From contig JALUUM010000032.1 of the NCBI GenBank assembly GCA_027021365.1, forward strand, positions 124,001-188,000: DNA of 64,000 bases, in the 5' to 3' direction. The DNA comes from Spirochaetales bacterium (GTDB lineage: Bacteria > Spirochaetota > Spirochaetia > SZUA-6). A program made the translations under genes and the position numbers. Below, in pieces: positions 51,406-59,231 of the stretch. Position 1 is the first letter of the stretch. The number at the start of each line of letters is the position of its first letter. Under the pieces are notes generated by a model that was not told the origin of the DNA, made no database searches, and saw only the letters and a list, made by a program, of their open reading frames with translations.

Positions 51406-51442
51406 AGTGTTACTCCCTTTTCTGCACTCCATATGGCAACAG

Positions 51443-51528
51443 TGCCGGAGACCGGACTTGAACCGGTACAGGCCGTAAAGCCCGGGGGATTTTAAGTCCC
51501 CTGTGTCTACCAATTCCACCACTCCGGC
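51443..51528 (-). tRNA. tRNA-Leu, anticodon UAA
   Basis: 86 bases. Acceptor stem GCCGGAG/CTCCGGC, a type II long variable arm (CCGGGCTTTACGGCCTG region), the T-loop GGTTCAAGTCC, and the anticodon stem-loop GGGGA-CTTAAAA-TCCCC with anticodon TAA at 34-36. Discriminator A; the CCA end is not encoded. Confidence 0.95.
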
Positions 51529-51541
51529 AATCGTAGTAAGC

Positions 51542-51571
51542 ATATTAATACATATGTTAAATATTGGTCAA
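51542..51571 (-). promoter_or_regulatory. Promoter of tRNA-Leu
   Basis: Minus strand TTGACC (51571-51566), 18-base spacer, TAATAT (51547-51542), about 14 bases before the tRNA 5' end. Confidence 0.5.
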
Positions 51572-51642
51572 TAGAGAGTATCTTTCTTTCAAATTGAACT
51601 TGTCTCGAGGACGAAAAGGTTATAAATTACATACGCCAATAC

Positions 51643-51672
51643 TTGACGGTTTGTATTGGTATATGCTATAAA
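51643..51672 (+). promoter_or_regulatory. Promoter of the rplU operon
   Basis: TTGACG (51643-51648), 18-base spacer, TATAAA (51667-51672), 45 bases before the rplU start. Confidence 0.5.
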
Positions 51673-51717
51673 CGCTTACAATCGTTTATAGTACAATCAA
51701 CAAATGGAGAGATAGTG

Positions 51718-52032
51718 ATGTACGCATTGGTAGAGATAAAGGGAAAACAGTATAAGGTAGAAAAGGGTTCTGTGGTTACGGTAGACAGGCTTAAGAATAC
51801 TGTAGGTGATACGGTGGAATTCGATTCGGTACTCATGACCTCTGAAGATGGTGATGTGAAGGTAGGCCAGCCGTACCTCAAAGGTGTGAAGGTAAGGGCC
51901 ACTGTGACTGAGGAGAAAAAGGGTAAGAAAGTTATCATTTTCAAATTCAAGAGAAGAAAGAACTACAAGAAAAAACAGGGTCACAGGCAGAAGTATTCAG
52001 TCCTTAAGATAGAGGATATAATCGAAGGGTAG
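51718..52032 (+). CDS. rplU: 50S ribosomal protein L21
   Basis: 104 residues. Starts MYALVEIKGKQYKVEKG and ends with the KRRKNYKKKQGHRQKYSVLKI region typical of bL21. The frame is open further upstream, but the ATG at 51718 is the family start and has an AGAGAT purine run upstream. First gene of the rplU-prp-rpmA-obg cluster. Confidence 0.96.
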   Translation: MYALVEIKGKQYKVEKGSVVTVDRLKNTVGDTVEFDSVLMTSEDGDVKVGQPYLKGVKVRATVTEEKKGKKVIIFKFKRRKNYKKKQGHRQKYSVLKIEDIIEG

Positions 52033-52038
52033 AAAGGA

Positions 52039-52365
52039 TTGATAAATATACGAATAAACCTTGATTCTAATGGATGCGTTAAAGTAATCGAAGCAAGGGG
52101 ACATTCGAGCGAGGGTATCAAGGGCCAAAATGTTTTATGCGGTGCTGTGACTGTGCTCTTGAAAAGTGCTGCAAAGGTTATCTACAGCGATAATACAATA
52201 AAAAGCAGTGGCACTGCTGAAGAGCCTGGAAACTTGTATTTTAAAATTGTTGATCTTCCCGTGGAGAGGAGGTCTTGGGTGAAGGGAATAACAGATATTC
52301 TGATTGCAGGTCTCTTCGATCTGGAAGGTCAATTCAAGAATGAAATAAATGTTATCCTCGAATAG
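52039..52365 (+). CDS. prp: Ribosomal-processing cysteine protease Prp family protein
   Basis: 108 residues. The catalytic His in [11 protein letters not shown] and Cys in [10 protein letters not shown] match the Prp (YsxB) pattern GH-x(6)-G-x-D/N-x-x-C, and the gene sits between rplU and rpmA as usual. In Firmicutes Prp removes a short N-terminal extension of L27. The L27 encoded next door has no such extension, so the substrate here is unclear. TTG start; a GAAGGG 9 bases upstream may serve as SD. Confidence 0.85.
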   Translation: MINIRINLDSNGCVKVIEARGHSSEGIKGQNVLCGAVTVLLKSAAKVIYSDNTIKSSGTAEEPGNLYFKIVDLPVERRSWVKGITDILIAGLFDLEGQFKNEINVILE

Positions 52366-52391
52366 TATTCAATGTAGCAGGAGGTTATCAA

Positions 52392-52643
52392 ATGGCACAT
52401 AAAAAGGGTGGTGGAAGTTCAAGAAATGGAAGAGATTCTGAATCCAAGAGACTGGGAGTAAAACGCTTTGGCGGTGAAATGGTAAAGGCCGGTACCATAA
52501 TAGTGCGTCAGAGAGGTACGAGGCTTCATCCTGGTGATTTTGTCGGAAGAGGAAAAGACGATACCCTTTTTGCCAAATCTGACGGAAGAGTCGTCTTCAG
52601 CATGAAGAGAGGTAAAAAGGTTGTTTCAATTGAACCTCTCTGA
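52392..52643 (+). CDS. rpmA: 50S ribosomal protein L27
   Basis: 83 residues. [25 protein letters not shown] is the mature bL27 N-terminus, which reaches into the peptidyl-transferase centre. There is no in-frame start upstream that could add an extension. SD AGGAGG. Followed by obg. Confidence 0.96.
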   Translation: MAHKKGGGSSRNGRDSESKRLGVKRFGGEMVKAGTIIVRQRGTRLHPGDFVGRGKDDTLFAKSDGRVVFSMKRGKKVVSIEPL

Positions 52644-52660
52644 CAATAAAATCAATAAAA

Positions 52661-53653
52661 TTGAATAGTTTTGTAGATGAAACCTATATAACGGTCCTTT
52701 CCGGAAGAGGAGGAGACGGAGCTGTCTCATTCCGAAGGGAGAAGTATATACCAAGAGGCGGGCCAGACGGAGGTGACGGTGGAGATGGTGGGAATGTTGT
52801 ATTCCTCGTTAAGAAAAACCTCAAGACACTCTACCATCTCAAGCTGAAAAAGGTATTCAAAGCAGAGAACGGGAAACCGGGCGGTAAGAAAAAAATGCAC
52901 GGAAGGAATGGAAGAGATGTTGAGATATATGTTCCGCCCGGAACGGTGGTAAGAGATGCAACAAGCAACCGTATACTTCACGAATTCGTTTCACCTGAGG
53001 ACCGTTGGATTTGTCTTCATGGCGGCAGGGGGGGCAGGGGTAATGTGCACTTTGCCAATCCAGTGAGACAGGCACCAAAATTTGCTGAGCCAGGGAGGGA
53101 GGGAAAAGAGAAACGCCTGAAGGTGGAGTTGAAACTGATTGCAGACATAGGTATTGTAGGCCTTCCAAATGCAGGAAAGTCGACGCTTCTGTCAGTACTC
53201 ACCAATGCAGAGCCTGAAATCGCGTCTTATCCCTTTACTACAAAGATACCCAACCTTGGTGTAATGAAAGTAGACGATACATCGGTGATACTGGCGGATA
53301 TACCGGGTATAATCGAAGGGGCATCAAGTGGCACCGGTCTGGGATTGCGCTTCTTGAAACACATAGAAAGAACACACCTTCTGCTTTTCCTTATAGATTT
53401 GAGCAGGGAAGATTTCCTTGAGCAGACTAGAATAATAGAAAACGAATTGAAAACATACTCGGCTGCCCTGGCCAATAAGGGAAGGAAGATCGTTGGATCA
53501 AAGATTGATATGCCTGAGGCAAGGGAAAGGCTTGAAAAGTTGCGGGCTGAGTATGGGAAAGAAATTTTTGGAATATCCGCTGTAACTCACGAAGGGATGG
53601 AGATGCTCAAGATAAATATCCTGAAAGATTTATATCAATTTACCGACAGGTAG
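52661..53653 (+). CDS. obg: Obg-family GTPase
   Basis: 330 residues. An N-terminal glycine-rich Obg fold (GRGGDGAVSFRREKYIPRGGPDGG and GGRGGRGN) is followed by the G domain with G1 GLPNAGKST, G3 DIPG and G4 reading GSKID instead of NKxD. The C-terminal OCT domain of some Obg proteins is absent. Involved in large-subunit assembly and stress response. TTG start without an evident SD sequence. Confidence 0.94.
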   Translation: MNSFVDETYITVLSGRGGDGAVSFRREKYIPRGGPDGGDGGDGGNVVFLVKKNLKTLYHLKLKKVFKAENGKPGGKKKMHGRNGRDVEIYVPPGTVVRDATSNRILHEFVSPEDRWICLHGGRGGRGNVHFANPVRQAPKFAEPGREGKEKRLKVELKLIADIGIVGLPNAGKSTLLSVLTNAEPEIASYPFTTKIPNLGVMKVDDTSVILADIPGIIEGASSGTGLGLRFLKHIERTHLLLFLIDLSREDFLEQTRIIENELKTYSAALANKGRKIVGSKIDMPEARERLEKLRAEYGKEIFGISAVTHEGMEMLKINILKDLYQFTDR

Positions 53654-53659
53654 GACAAG

Positions 53660-54229
53660 ATGAGATACCTTCTCCTTGGAGGGACTTTCAATCCAATACA
53701 TTATGGTCATCTATTCCTTGCGGAAGAGGTTAGAACAAGCCTTGACTATGATATTGTACTCTTTATTCCCACGTATCTTCCTGTTCATAAGATGATACAA
53801 CCTGAGATAGACCATGTTCACAGGCTGAAGATGTTGAAGATTGCAGTAAAGCCATACGACAGATTCAAGGTGGAAACCTGTGAAATTGATAGAAAGGGAG
53901 CCTCATATAGTATAGATTCGGTTAGATTGCTGAGTAAAAAATATGCCTGGAAAGAGAAACCCGGTTTTATAATAGGAGACGACCTTCTTCCGAACTTTCA
54001 TACATGGAAGGAGCATAGGGAATTAAGCAGAATAACTGATCTCATTGTAGTACATCGGAAATACAGGAAAAGACAGAACTTTGACCTTCCCCATATCTAT
54101 ATCGATAATATTATGATTCCAATATCCTCTTCTCTGATCAGGGAAAGGGTAATGAAAGGGAAAACCGTAAGATTCTTGCTGCCCGATGAGGTTCTCGAAT
54201 ATATGGAGAAAAATGGATTGTATCGTTAA
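53660..54229 (+). CDS. nadD: Nicotinate-nucleotide adenylyltransferase
   Basis: 189 residues. The nucleotidyltransferase motif GGTFNPIHYGH is at the N-terminus, followed by the VETCEIDRKGASYSIDSV and GDDLLPNFHTWKEH signatures of NadD; the C-terminal ISSSLIRER motif is also present. It makes deamido-NAD+ in NAD synthesis. Its 3' end overlaps the yqeK gene. Confidence 0.95.
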   Translation: MRYLLLGGTFNPIHYGHLFLAEEVRTSLDYDIVLFIPTYLPVHKMIQPEIDHVHRLKMLKIAVKPYDRFKVETCEIDRKGASYSIDSVRLLSKKYAWKEKPGFIIGDDLLPNFHTWKEHRELSRITDLIVVHRKYRKRQNFDLPHIYIDNIMIPISSSLIRERVMKGKTVRFLLPDEVLEYMEKNGLYR

Positions 54230-54785
54230 CGAGGTTTACCGGTATGTGAAGAAGATGATCAAGGGTGAACGCCTCATCCACTCAATAGGTGTGGCAATAT
54301 ATGCCGATTATCTATGTGAAAGGTTTGGCCAACAAGGCAAGTCCTGCTTTATTGCAGGATTGGCTCACGATGTTGCAAGGGAGTTGGAAGGTGATGAAAT
54401 GATCGCGCATGCAGCGAGGTATTCCGGTGAGGCGGAAGAACTGGAAAAGAGCAGACCCATACTGTTACACGGAAAGGCCGGGGCTTTCCTTTTGAGGCGT
54501 GATCTTGGAATAATGGACTCTGATATTCTGGAAGCGGTAGCATGGCATGTAACGGGAAGACCCGGAATGTCTCTCACGGAAAAATGTGTTTTCATAGCAG
54601 ATTATTTTGCACCTGATCGAGAATTTATCGAGGAAAGTGAGAGGCTGATGATAACGAATCAAGACATCGACAGATTGATGATTTTTGTCTTGGAAAGAAC
54701 CTTTGATTATCTTAAAAGGGAAGGGAAAGATGTGGCATACACCGCGTTGAGTCTATATAAGGAGTTGAAGGGTGTTCAATCATGA
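54213..54785 (+). CDS. yqeK: YqeK-family HD hydrolase
   Basis: 190 residues. The HD-domain His/Asp residues occur in LIHSIGVAIYADYL, GLAHDVARELEGDE, LLHGKAGAFLL and AVAWHVTGRPGMS. YqeK proteins are symmetrical diadenosine tetraphosphate hydrolases. The ATG at 54213 with GGAG was preferred to the open frame from 54186. The nadD-yqeK-rsfS order is conserved in many bacteria; here an LCP gene is inserted. Confidence 0.92.
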   Translation: MDCIVNEVYRYVKKMIKGERLIHSIGVAIYADYLCERFGQQGKSCFIAGLAHDVARELEGDEMIAHAARYSGEAEELEKSRPILLHGKAGAFLLRRDLGIMDSDILEAVAWHVTGRPGMSLTEKCVFIADYFAPDREFIEESERLMITNQDIDRLMIFVLERTFDYLKREGKDVAYTALSLYKELKGVQS

Positions 54786-55968
54786 ATCGTTGAAGAGAAA
54801 AAGGAGAATGGATCTTGGCCTGTTGCTGATGGTTCTGATATTGATAATTCTTCTTTCGACAGTTCTTTTGATTTACTTTCAGTTCAGAACTGATGCAATA
54901 AAGGAAGATGTAAAGAAGGGATTGCCAATCAAGGTGCTTTTTATATTTTCCCGGAAGGATAAACCCGCCTTCTTTGAACTGTTCATGTATGATGCCAGCA
55001 CCAAGAGGGGTTCTATACTGTATCTTCCGCAAAATATTGGTGTAATAATAGAAAAATTGAAGAGAGTAGATGCTATAGGGATGCTCTACGACCGAAAAAA
55101 CCCAAAACCACTTGTCGAAGAGGTAGGCAAACTGTTGGATACTGAAATCAATTACTATGTCGACCTATCTTACGATAGTGTAGTAAAGATCGTAGACCTG
55201 TTGGGTGGGATAGATTTGTTTATCCCTAATCCTGTAAATATTTCCTATGATGATCAAAAAATACTTCTTCCCTCGGGAAGCGTAACCCTATTTGGGGATA
55301 AGGCACTTGAATTCATAACATACAAGGAGAAACACGAACCTGAAATCGACATTATCGGCAGGAAACAAAAATTCCTGCAGTCTCTGTTGAAAGGTCTTGG
55401 AAACACCAGCCGCCTGCTTAGCGGAAAGAGATATTTCGATATGTTCAAGTCTTATCTGAGGACAAACCTCTCTGATCATTCCCTGAAGAGTTTGCTCTCG
55501 GAGCTTGGAAAGATGGATTCGGAAAGATTGATATTTCAGAGATCCCTTGGAACGGTAAAAGATGTGGATGGGAAAAAACTCCTCTTTCCTCATTATGATG
55601 GCGAGCTATTACGTGAAAAGGTCAAACAGACTCTAAAGACCATAGCAAGCAAAGATGTTTTGAGTGAGGAAGATCTCTCAGTCACAATAGAAATTCTTAA
55701 TGGCACCAAGGTAAATGGCCTTGCAGCAAGAACGAGAGAGATATATCAGAGCTTCGGTTACGATGTCATTTCCATCGGAAATACCGATAATCAGTATCTC
55801 AATACTGTGGTTCTGGATAGAAAGGGCAATCTGGATATTGCAAAAAAAGTTGCATCGATTATACATTGTGAAAGGATTTACACGAGGATTGATCCAAAAA
55901 TAGATGATGCAATTGAAGTAACGATAATTCTGGGAAAGGATTTCGATGGAAGGTATTGCAGAAAATAA
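54772..55968 (+). CDS. LytR-CpsA-Psr (LCP) family protein with LytR_C domain
   Basis: 398 residues. A cytoplasmic basic N-terminus and one membrane segment (about 14-37) anchor an extracytoplasmic LCP domain (VDLSYDSVVKIVDLLGGIDLFIPNPV, then LPSGSVTLFGDKALEFITYKE) and a C-terminal LytR_C domain (from IEILNGTKVNGLAART). LCP enzymes attach glycopolymers to the cell wall or related acceptors. The first LCP strands are divergent and the usual Arg-Ser-Asp pattern is missing, so activity is uncertain. GTG start with GGAG. Confidence 0.85.
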   Translation: MFNHESLKRKRRMDLGLLLMVLILIILLSTVLLIYFQFRTDAIKEDVKKGLPIKVLFIFSRKDKPAFFELFMYDASTKRGSILYLPQNIGVIIEKLKRVDAIGMLYDRKNPKPLVEEVGKLLDTEINYYVDLSYDSVVKIVDLLGGIDLFIPNPVNISYDDQKILLPSGSVTLFGDKALEFITYKEKHEPEIDIIGRKQKFLQSLLKGLGNTSRLLSGKRYFDMFKSYLRTNLSDHSLKSLLSELGKMDSERLIFQRSLGTVKDVDGKKLLFPHYDGELLREKVKQTLKTIASKDVLSEEDLSVTIEILNGTKVNGLAARTREIYQSFGYDVISIGNTDNQYLNTVVLDRKGNLDIAKKVASIIHCERIYTRIDPKIDDAIEVTIILGKDFDGRYCRK

Positions 55969-56338
55969 AGGTATTGCATTGGAAATAGCTGACTTGTTGG
56001 ACAAACATCTCGGCGAAGATACTATAGTCCTAGAGTTGGGAGAAGCGAGTAGTTGGGCAGATTATTTCATTATCACAACGGTAAGAAGTAATACTCACCT
56101 GTCAGGTCTGATAAAAAACCTGCATCTCTTCTTCAAGGAAAAGAAGATCGTGCCCTTGAATAGTTACAGGAATATAGATTTTAAAGGTTGGGCTCTGATA
56201 GATTTAGGTGCTATCGTTGTTCATCTTATGGACAGGGAAAAGAGAGATTTTTACCAGCTTGAAAAGCTCTGGTTCAAGAGTGAAGTACTGTATCATTCGT
56301 CAAAATCATCGAAGTCGAGATCATCATCTATGTCATAG
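55946..56338 (+). CDS. rsfS: Ribosome silencing factor RsfS
   Basis: 130 residues. The core matches RsfS/Iojap (SSWADYFIITTVRSNTHLSGL, WALIDLGAIVVHLM, FYQLEKLW), which binds L14 and blocks subunit joining. The family normally ends soon after the LEKLW helix. Here about 20 further residues, mostly Ser and Lys (SSKSSKSRSSS), are encoded by the strand opposite the acidic-protein gene. ATG lies within the end of the LCP gene. Confidence 0.92.
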   Translation: MEGIAENKGIALEIADLLDKHLGEDTIVLELGEASSWADYFIITTVRSNTHLSGLIKNLHLFFKEKKIVPLNSYRNIDFKGWALIDLGAIVVHLMDREKRDFYQLEKLWFKSEVLYHSSKSSKSRSSSMS

Positions 56339-56559
56339 TCGTCTTCATCCAAATAATCTTCGTCATCGAATTCATCATCTTCATCTTCGAAATCTTCCTC
56401 GATTTCATCATCAGTATCGAAGTCGTCATAATCGATATCTTCATCCTCTATATCTTCATCCAACTCGTCATCGATATCATCGTCGAAATCATCGAACTCT
56501 TCATCATAATCGTCTTCGAAATCGTCTTCAAACATCCCAAAGATATATTCTTCAGACAT
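56293..56559 (-). CDS. Hyperacidic Asp/Glu-rich protein, 88 residues
   Basis: About two thirds of the residues (59 of 88) are Asp or Glu. After residue 10 nearly all others are Phe, Tyr, Ile or Leu (one Thr), placed every two to five positions, and there is no Lys, Arg, His, Asn, Gln, Pro or Cys. The predicted net charge is near -59. AGGAGGGGATT 6-16 bases before the ATG is a strong SD sequence, so this is likely a real gene and not an antisense shadow. Its 3' end overlaps rsfS by 46 bases. Not recognised; a nucleic-acid mimic, metal buffer or binding partner of a basic protein is possible. Confidence 0.72.
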   Translation of the reverse strand: MSEEYIFGMFEDDFEDDYDEEFDDFDDDIDDELDEDIEDEDIDYDDFDTDDEIEEDFEDEDDEFDDEDYLDEDDYDIDDDLDFDDFDE

Positions 56560-56647
56560 GTGTGAATCCCCTCCTAAAAATTATTTTTATCTAAAACAAT
56601 CTATGGATAGTGACTATAAAGTGTCAACCTTTTTTTGGTGTTTTTCT

Positions 56648-57115
56648 TTAATTTTTCATACCAATTACAATATAGAGTATGCCGCCTTCGATCTTTACCA
56701 TTTTACTTCTGTAAACGCCAGTGTCGGTATTGATTATTCTTATATTGTTTCCTGTAAGCATCGTGGGGGGTGTTATATCACATTCGATATTGTTAGTGGA
56801 TAGAATTGTCATTGCTCTCCCGGAGATCTGATTGGCTATTTCGCCGATGGCTGCTCTGTTCATGGGTCCGAATTTCTTTGGATTCGCGGAGATCTGCATG
56901 TTGGATAGCATTTTGTCTGATATTTTTTTTGCAACTTTTTCCGTAGAGATGAGAATGAATGTACCCTTGATCTTGCCAGTGAAACCAATGCTCGTTATTA
57001 CTTCATTTTTTCTTGTTGAGGGAAGTTCAGAATCTTCAATGTCGATTATTTTTATTCCCGTCTCTTCAAAAATCTGGGATAAAGCCTCGGAGAAAACAGA
57101 AACGAGTTTTTCCAT
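56648..57115 (-). CDS. CheX/CheC-like chemotaxis phosphatase-type protein
   Basis: 155 residues. The pattern NRAAIGEIANQISGRAMTIL contains the ExxN motif of CheX/CheC CheY-P phosphatases, preceded by a beta-rich first half (TSIGFTGKIKGTFILIS). One ExxN site rather than two suggests the CheX or CheX-like group. I placed the start at the ATG at 57115, because TATAAT (57130-57125) lies 10 bases before it; the ATG at 57145 is the alternative, adding ten residues. Confidence 0.82.
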   Translation of the reverse strand: MEKLVSVFSEALSQIFEETGIKIIDIEDSELPSTRKNEVITSIGFTGKIKGTFILISTEKVAKKISDKMLSNMQISANPKKFGPMNRAAIGEIANQISGRAMTILSTNNIECDITPPTMLTGNNIRIINTDTGVYRSKMVKIEGGILYIVIGMKN

Positions 57116-57124
57116 ATCGGAATT

Positions 57125-57153
57125 ATTATAGTCGAAACTTCTCATTTAGTCCA
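57125..57153 (-). promoter_or_regulatory. Promoter inside the alternative start region of the CheX-like gene
   Basis: Minus strand TGGACT (57153-57148), 17-base spacer, TATAAT (57130-57125), ending 10 bases before the ATG at 57115, giving a leader of about 3 bases. Confidence 0.4.
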
Positions 57154-57180
57154 TTTACAAAAAGCCAATTTGAGAATCGA

Positions 57181-57208
57181 TTGACAAGAGAAGTATATTT
57201 TATATAAT
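57181..57208 (+). promoter_or_regulatory. ispE promoter overlapping the first ATG
   Basis: TTGACA (57181-57186), 16-base spacer, TATAAT (57203-57208): both hexamers are perfect. The upstream in-frame ATG (57207-57209) lies inside the -10 and cannot be on the mRNA; the next ATG at 57219 would have a leader of 2-5 bases. Confidence 0.65.
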
Positions 57209-57218
57209 GTGCCAGCCT

Positions 57219-58148
57219 ATGAGTATCAGCAAATTGGTTGTCCTAGCGCCGGCTAAGATCAATATACATCTCGTTGTCGGTGAAAGAAAAGGGAATGGAT
57301 TGCATGAGATATTCTCACTATTTCAGAAAATATCGCTCTATGACATTGTTTTCATTGAGGTGATGAAGGATAATCCTCGTATCCAGTTCAGTTGTTCCAT
57401 TCAGGAACTTGAAAGTGAAAATATAGTTTTGAAAGCGGTGAGAAAATATCTGGAGGGAAGAAAAAGCGGAGAGGGATTGAGGATAAGGCTATTGAAGGGC
57501 ATACCGGTAGGGGCCGGTCTGGGTGGTGGTTCAAGTGATGCGGCGGCTGTATTACATGCTATGAGTATAATGCTGGGTGATAACAATAAAAATTCCGAAA
57601 AGGAATTGAAAAGAATGAGAGAAATTGCTTTGGAAGTGGGAAGTGATGTCACATTTTTTCTAGATGGTTATGCGGCGTCAGTAACAGGTACCGGTGAAAT
57701 TGTAAGAGAAATAGAAGCAAGAGGTGATTACTGGGTTATCGTAGTATACCCAGGGTTTGGTATCTCGACTGCCGCTGCCTACGGTTGGCTGGACAGGAGC
57801 AGGCAAAAGGGAGGAATGAAAAAGAAATCGAGCTTCGGGAAAGAAATTGTTGAAAAAGAGATAGTGAACAAATATAATAATCTGAATCCTGATAAATGGG
57901 ATTTTTCAAATTCATTCGAGGAGGTTGTTTTATCGAGGTATCCGGTTATTGCCAGGTTGAAGAAGGACCTGAAAGAGAGTGGAGCACAGTTTAGCATGCT
58001 CTCGGGAAGTGGTTCTTCCGTGTTTGGAGTGTTCGGGGAGAAAAAAGTTGCAAGTGGAGCTTTTTCTTATTTGAAAAAGAATTATAAGTTTGTTAAATTA
58101 TGTAAACCACTTGCAGGGGCGACTGGGAGTATATTAGAATTGAACTAG
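57219..58148 (+). CDS. ispE: 4-diphosphocytidyl-2-C-methyl-D-erythritol kinase
   Basis: 309 residues. GHMP kinase of the non-mevalonate (MEP) isoprenoid pathway. The N-terminal LAPAKINIHLVVGERKGNGLHEI carries the catalytic Lys, and the ATP loop is PVGAGLGGGSSDAAAV. The C-terminal MLSGSGSSVFGVF motif is also typical. The ATG at 57219 was chosen because the first ATG (57207) lies within the promoter -10. No SD sequence is visible. Confidence 0.93.
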   Translation: MSISKLVVLAPAKINIHLVVGERKGNGLHEIFSLFQKISLYDIVFIEVMKDNPRIQFSCSIQELESENIVLKAVRKYLEGRKSGEGLRIRLLKGIPVGAGLGGGSSDAAAVLHAMSIMLGDNNKNSEKELKRMREIALEVGSDVTFFLDGYAASVTGTGEIVREIEARGDYWVIVVYPGFGISTAAAYGWLDRSRQKGGMKKKSSFGKEIVEKEIVNKYNNLNPDKWDFSNSFEEVVLSRYPVIARLKKDLKESGAQFSMLSGSGSSVFGVFGEKKVASGAFSYLKKNYKFVKLCKPLAGATGSILELN

Positions 58149-58184
58149 GGTAGTCGTAGTGGACATGTGAAAAGGAGGCATTAC

Positions 58185-58472
58185 ATGGAGATTACTGACA
58201 TCAGAATTAAAAAAGTAAATGCTGAGGGCAAGTTGAAGGCTTATGTAACTGTAACTTTTGATGATTGTTTTGTTGTGCACAATCTTAAAATCATCTCTGG
58301 ACAAGCCGGTAAATTTGTGGCTATGCCCAGCAGAAAGACGAAAAGTGGTGAGTATAAGGATATTGCACATCCGATAAATTCTGAATTTCGAAATATAATT
58401 CAGTCGAAGATACTGGAAGAATATGAAAAAATAAAGGACGAAGAAGAAACATCAGAGGAAGAAGATAAATAA
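58185..58472 (+). CDS. spoVG: SpoVG-family protein
   Basis: 95 residues. [27 protein letters not shown] and [21 protein letters not shown] are the conserved parts of SpoVG, a site-specific DNA/RNA-binding regulator known from Borrelia and Firmicutes. The C-terminal tail is acidic. The ATG at 58185 has AGGAGG upstream. It is followed by tRNA-Gln and rplY. Confidence 0.95.
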   Translation: MEITDIRIKKVNAEGKLKAYVTVTFDDCFVVHNLKIISGQAGKFVAMPSRKTKSGEYKDIAHPINSEFRNIIQSKILEEYEKIKDEEETSEEEDK

Positions 58473-58479
58473 TTTGTTT

Positions 58480-58552
58480 TGGGACGTAGGCAAGCGGTAA
58501 GCCACCGGTTTTTGGTACCGGCATTTCGCAGGTTCGAATCCTGCCGTCCCAG
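58480..58552 (+). tRNA. tRNA-Gln, anticodon UUG
   Basis: 73 bases. Acceptor stem TGGGACG/CGTCCCA with discriminator G, anticodon stem-loop CCGGT-TTTTGGT-ACCGG (anticodon TTG), T-loop GGTTCGAATCC. The CCA end is not encoded. It lies in the short gap between spoVG and rplY, so it is probably cotranscribed. Confidence 0.95.
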
Positions 58553-58595
58553 AAACATCAATAATCAACAAAATTAAATAATGGGAGTATAAGAG

Positions 58596-59228
58596 ATGGA
58601 AACTAAAATGCTACAGGCCTATGTGAGGGCAGAAAAGAAGAAAGCGGTAAAAAAGTTGAGAAGAGAGGGGAAAATTCCTGCTGTAATGTATGGTAAAGAT
58701 ATCAATCAGGCAATATACGTTGACGAACACGATTTTCTCTCCAGATTTCACAAGGTTACAGAGAATACCATTATAAACCTCAAGACTAATGGTAAGAAAC
58801 ATGATGTTCTTGTAAAAGATTTCCAGGAGGACACAATTACAGGAAGGATTCTCCATATAGATTTTTACGAGATCGAAAGAGGAAAACTTCTGCGAACTCA
58901 TGTGCCTCTGGAATATACCGGTACGGCAGAAGGGGTGAAGGTAGGTGGTATCTTTGAAACGCTAATGCTCGAGGTGGAAGTTGAATGTCTGCCAAAAGAC
59001 CTTCCTGAGAAGATATCCATAGATGTCACCAAGCTCGGAGTAGGTGATTCTCTTCACATTGGTGATCTCGAGGTACCTGAGGGGATCAGGTTGTTGGATC
59101 CAAAAGAACAGGTTATCTGCACCATTGCCCATGCACGGGTAGAGAAGGTAGAAGAAGAAGTAGAAGAAGAGGAAGCGGAAGAAGCCGCTGAAGAGGAAAG
59201 GGCAGAGGAGACAGAAAAGGAGGAATAG
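58596..59228 (+). CDS. rplY: 50S ribosomal protein L25/general stress protein Ctc
   Basis: 210 residues, the longer CTC form of bL25: a 5S rRNA-binding N-terminal domain (RREGKIPAVMYGKD) plus a C-terminal beta domain (HVPLEYTGTAEGVKVGG, LPKDLPEKISIDV). It ends with an acidic tail of about 30 residues rich in Glu. The stop TAG at 59226 is in the same frame as pth. Confidence 0.95.
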   Translation: METKMLQAYVRAEKKKAVKKLRREGKIPAVMYGKDINQAIYVDEHDFLSRFHKVTENTIINLKTNGKKHDVLVKDFQEDTITGRILHIDFYEIERGKLLRTHVPLEYTGTAEGVKVGGIFETLMLEVEVECLPKDLPEKISIDVTKLGVGDSLHIGDLEVPEGIRLLDPKEQVICTIAHARVEKVEEEVEEEEAEEAAEEERAEETEKEE

Positions 59229-59231
59229 TTT

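Noticed and set aside
51406..51543. Longer reading frame upstream of the 55-residue membrane protein
   Set aside because: These codons run through the tRNA-Leu gene, so they are not translated; only the part after the TTG at 51405 is kept.
56208..56594. His/Arg-rich frame opposite the hyperacidic gene
   Set aside because: It is the antisense of GAT/GAA-rich codons, has no SD sequence, and the acidic frame has a strong one.
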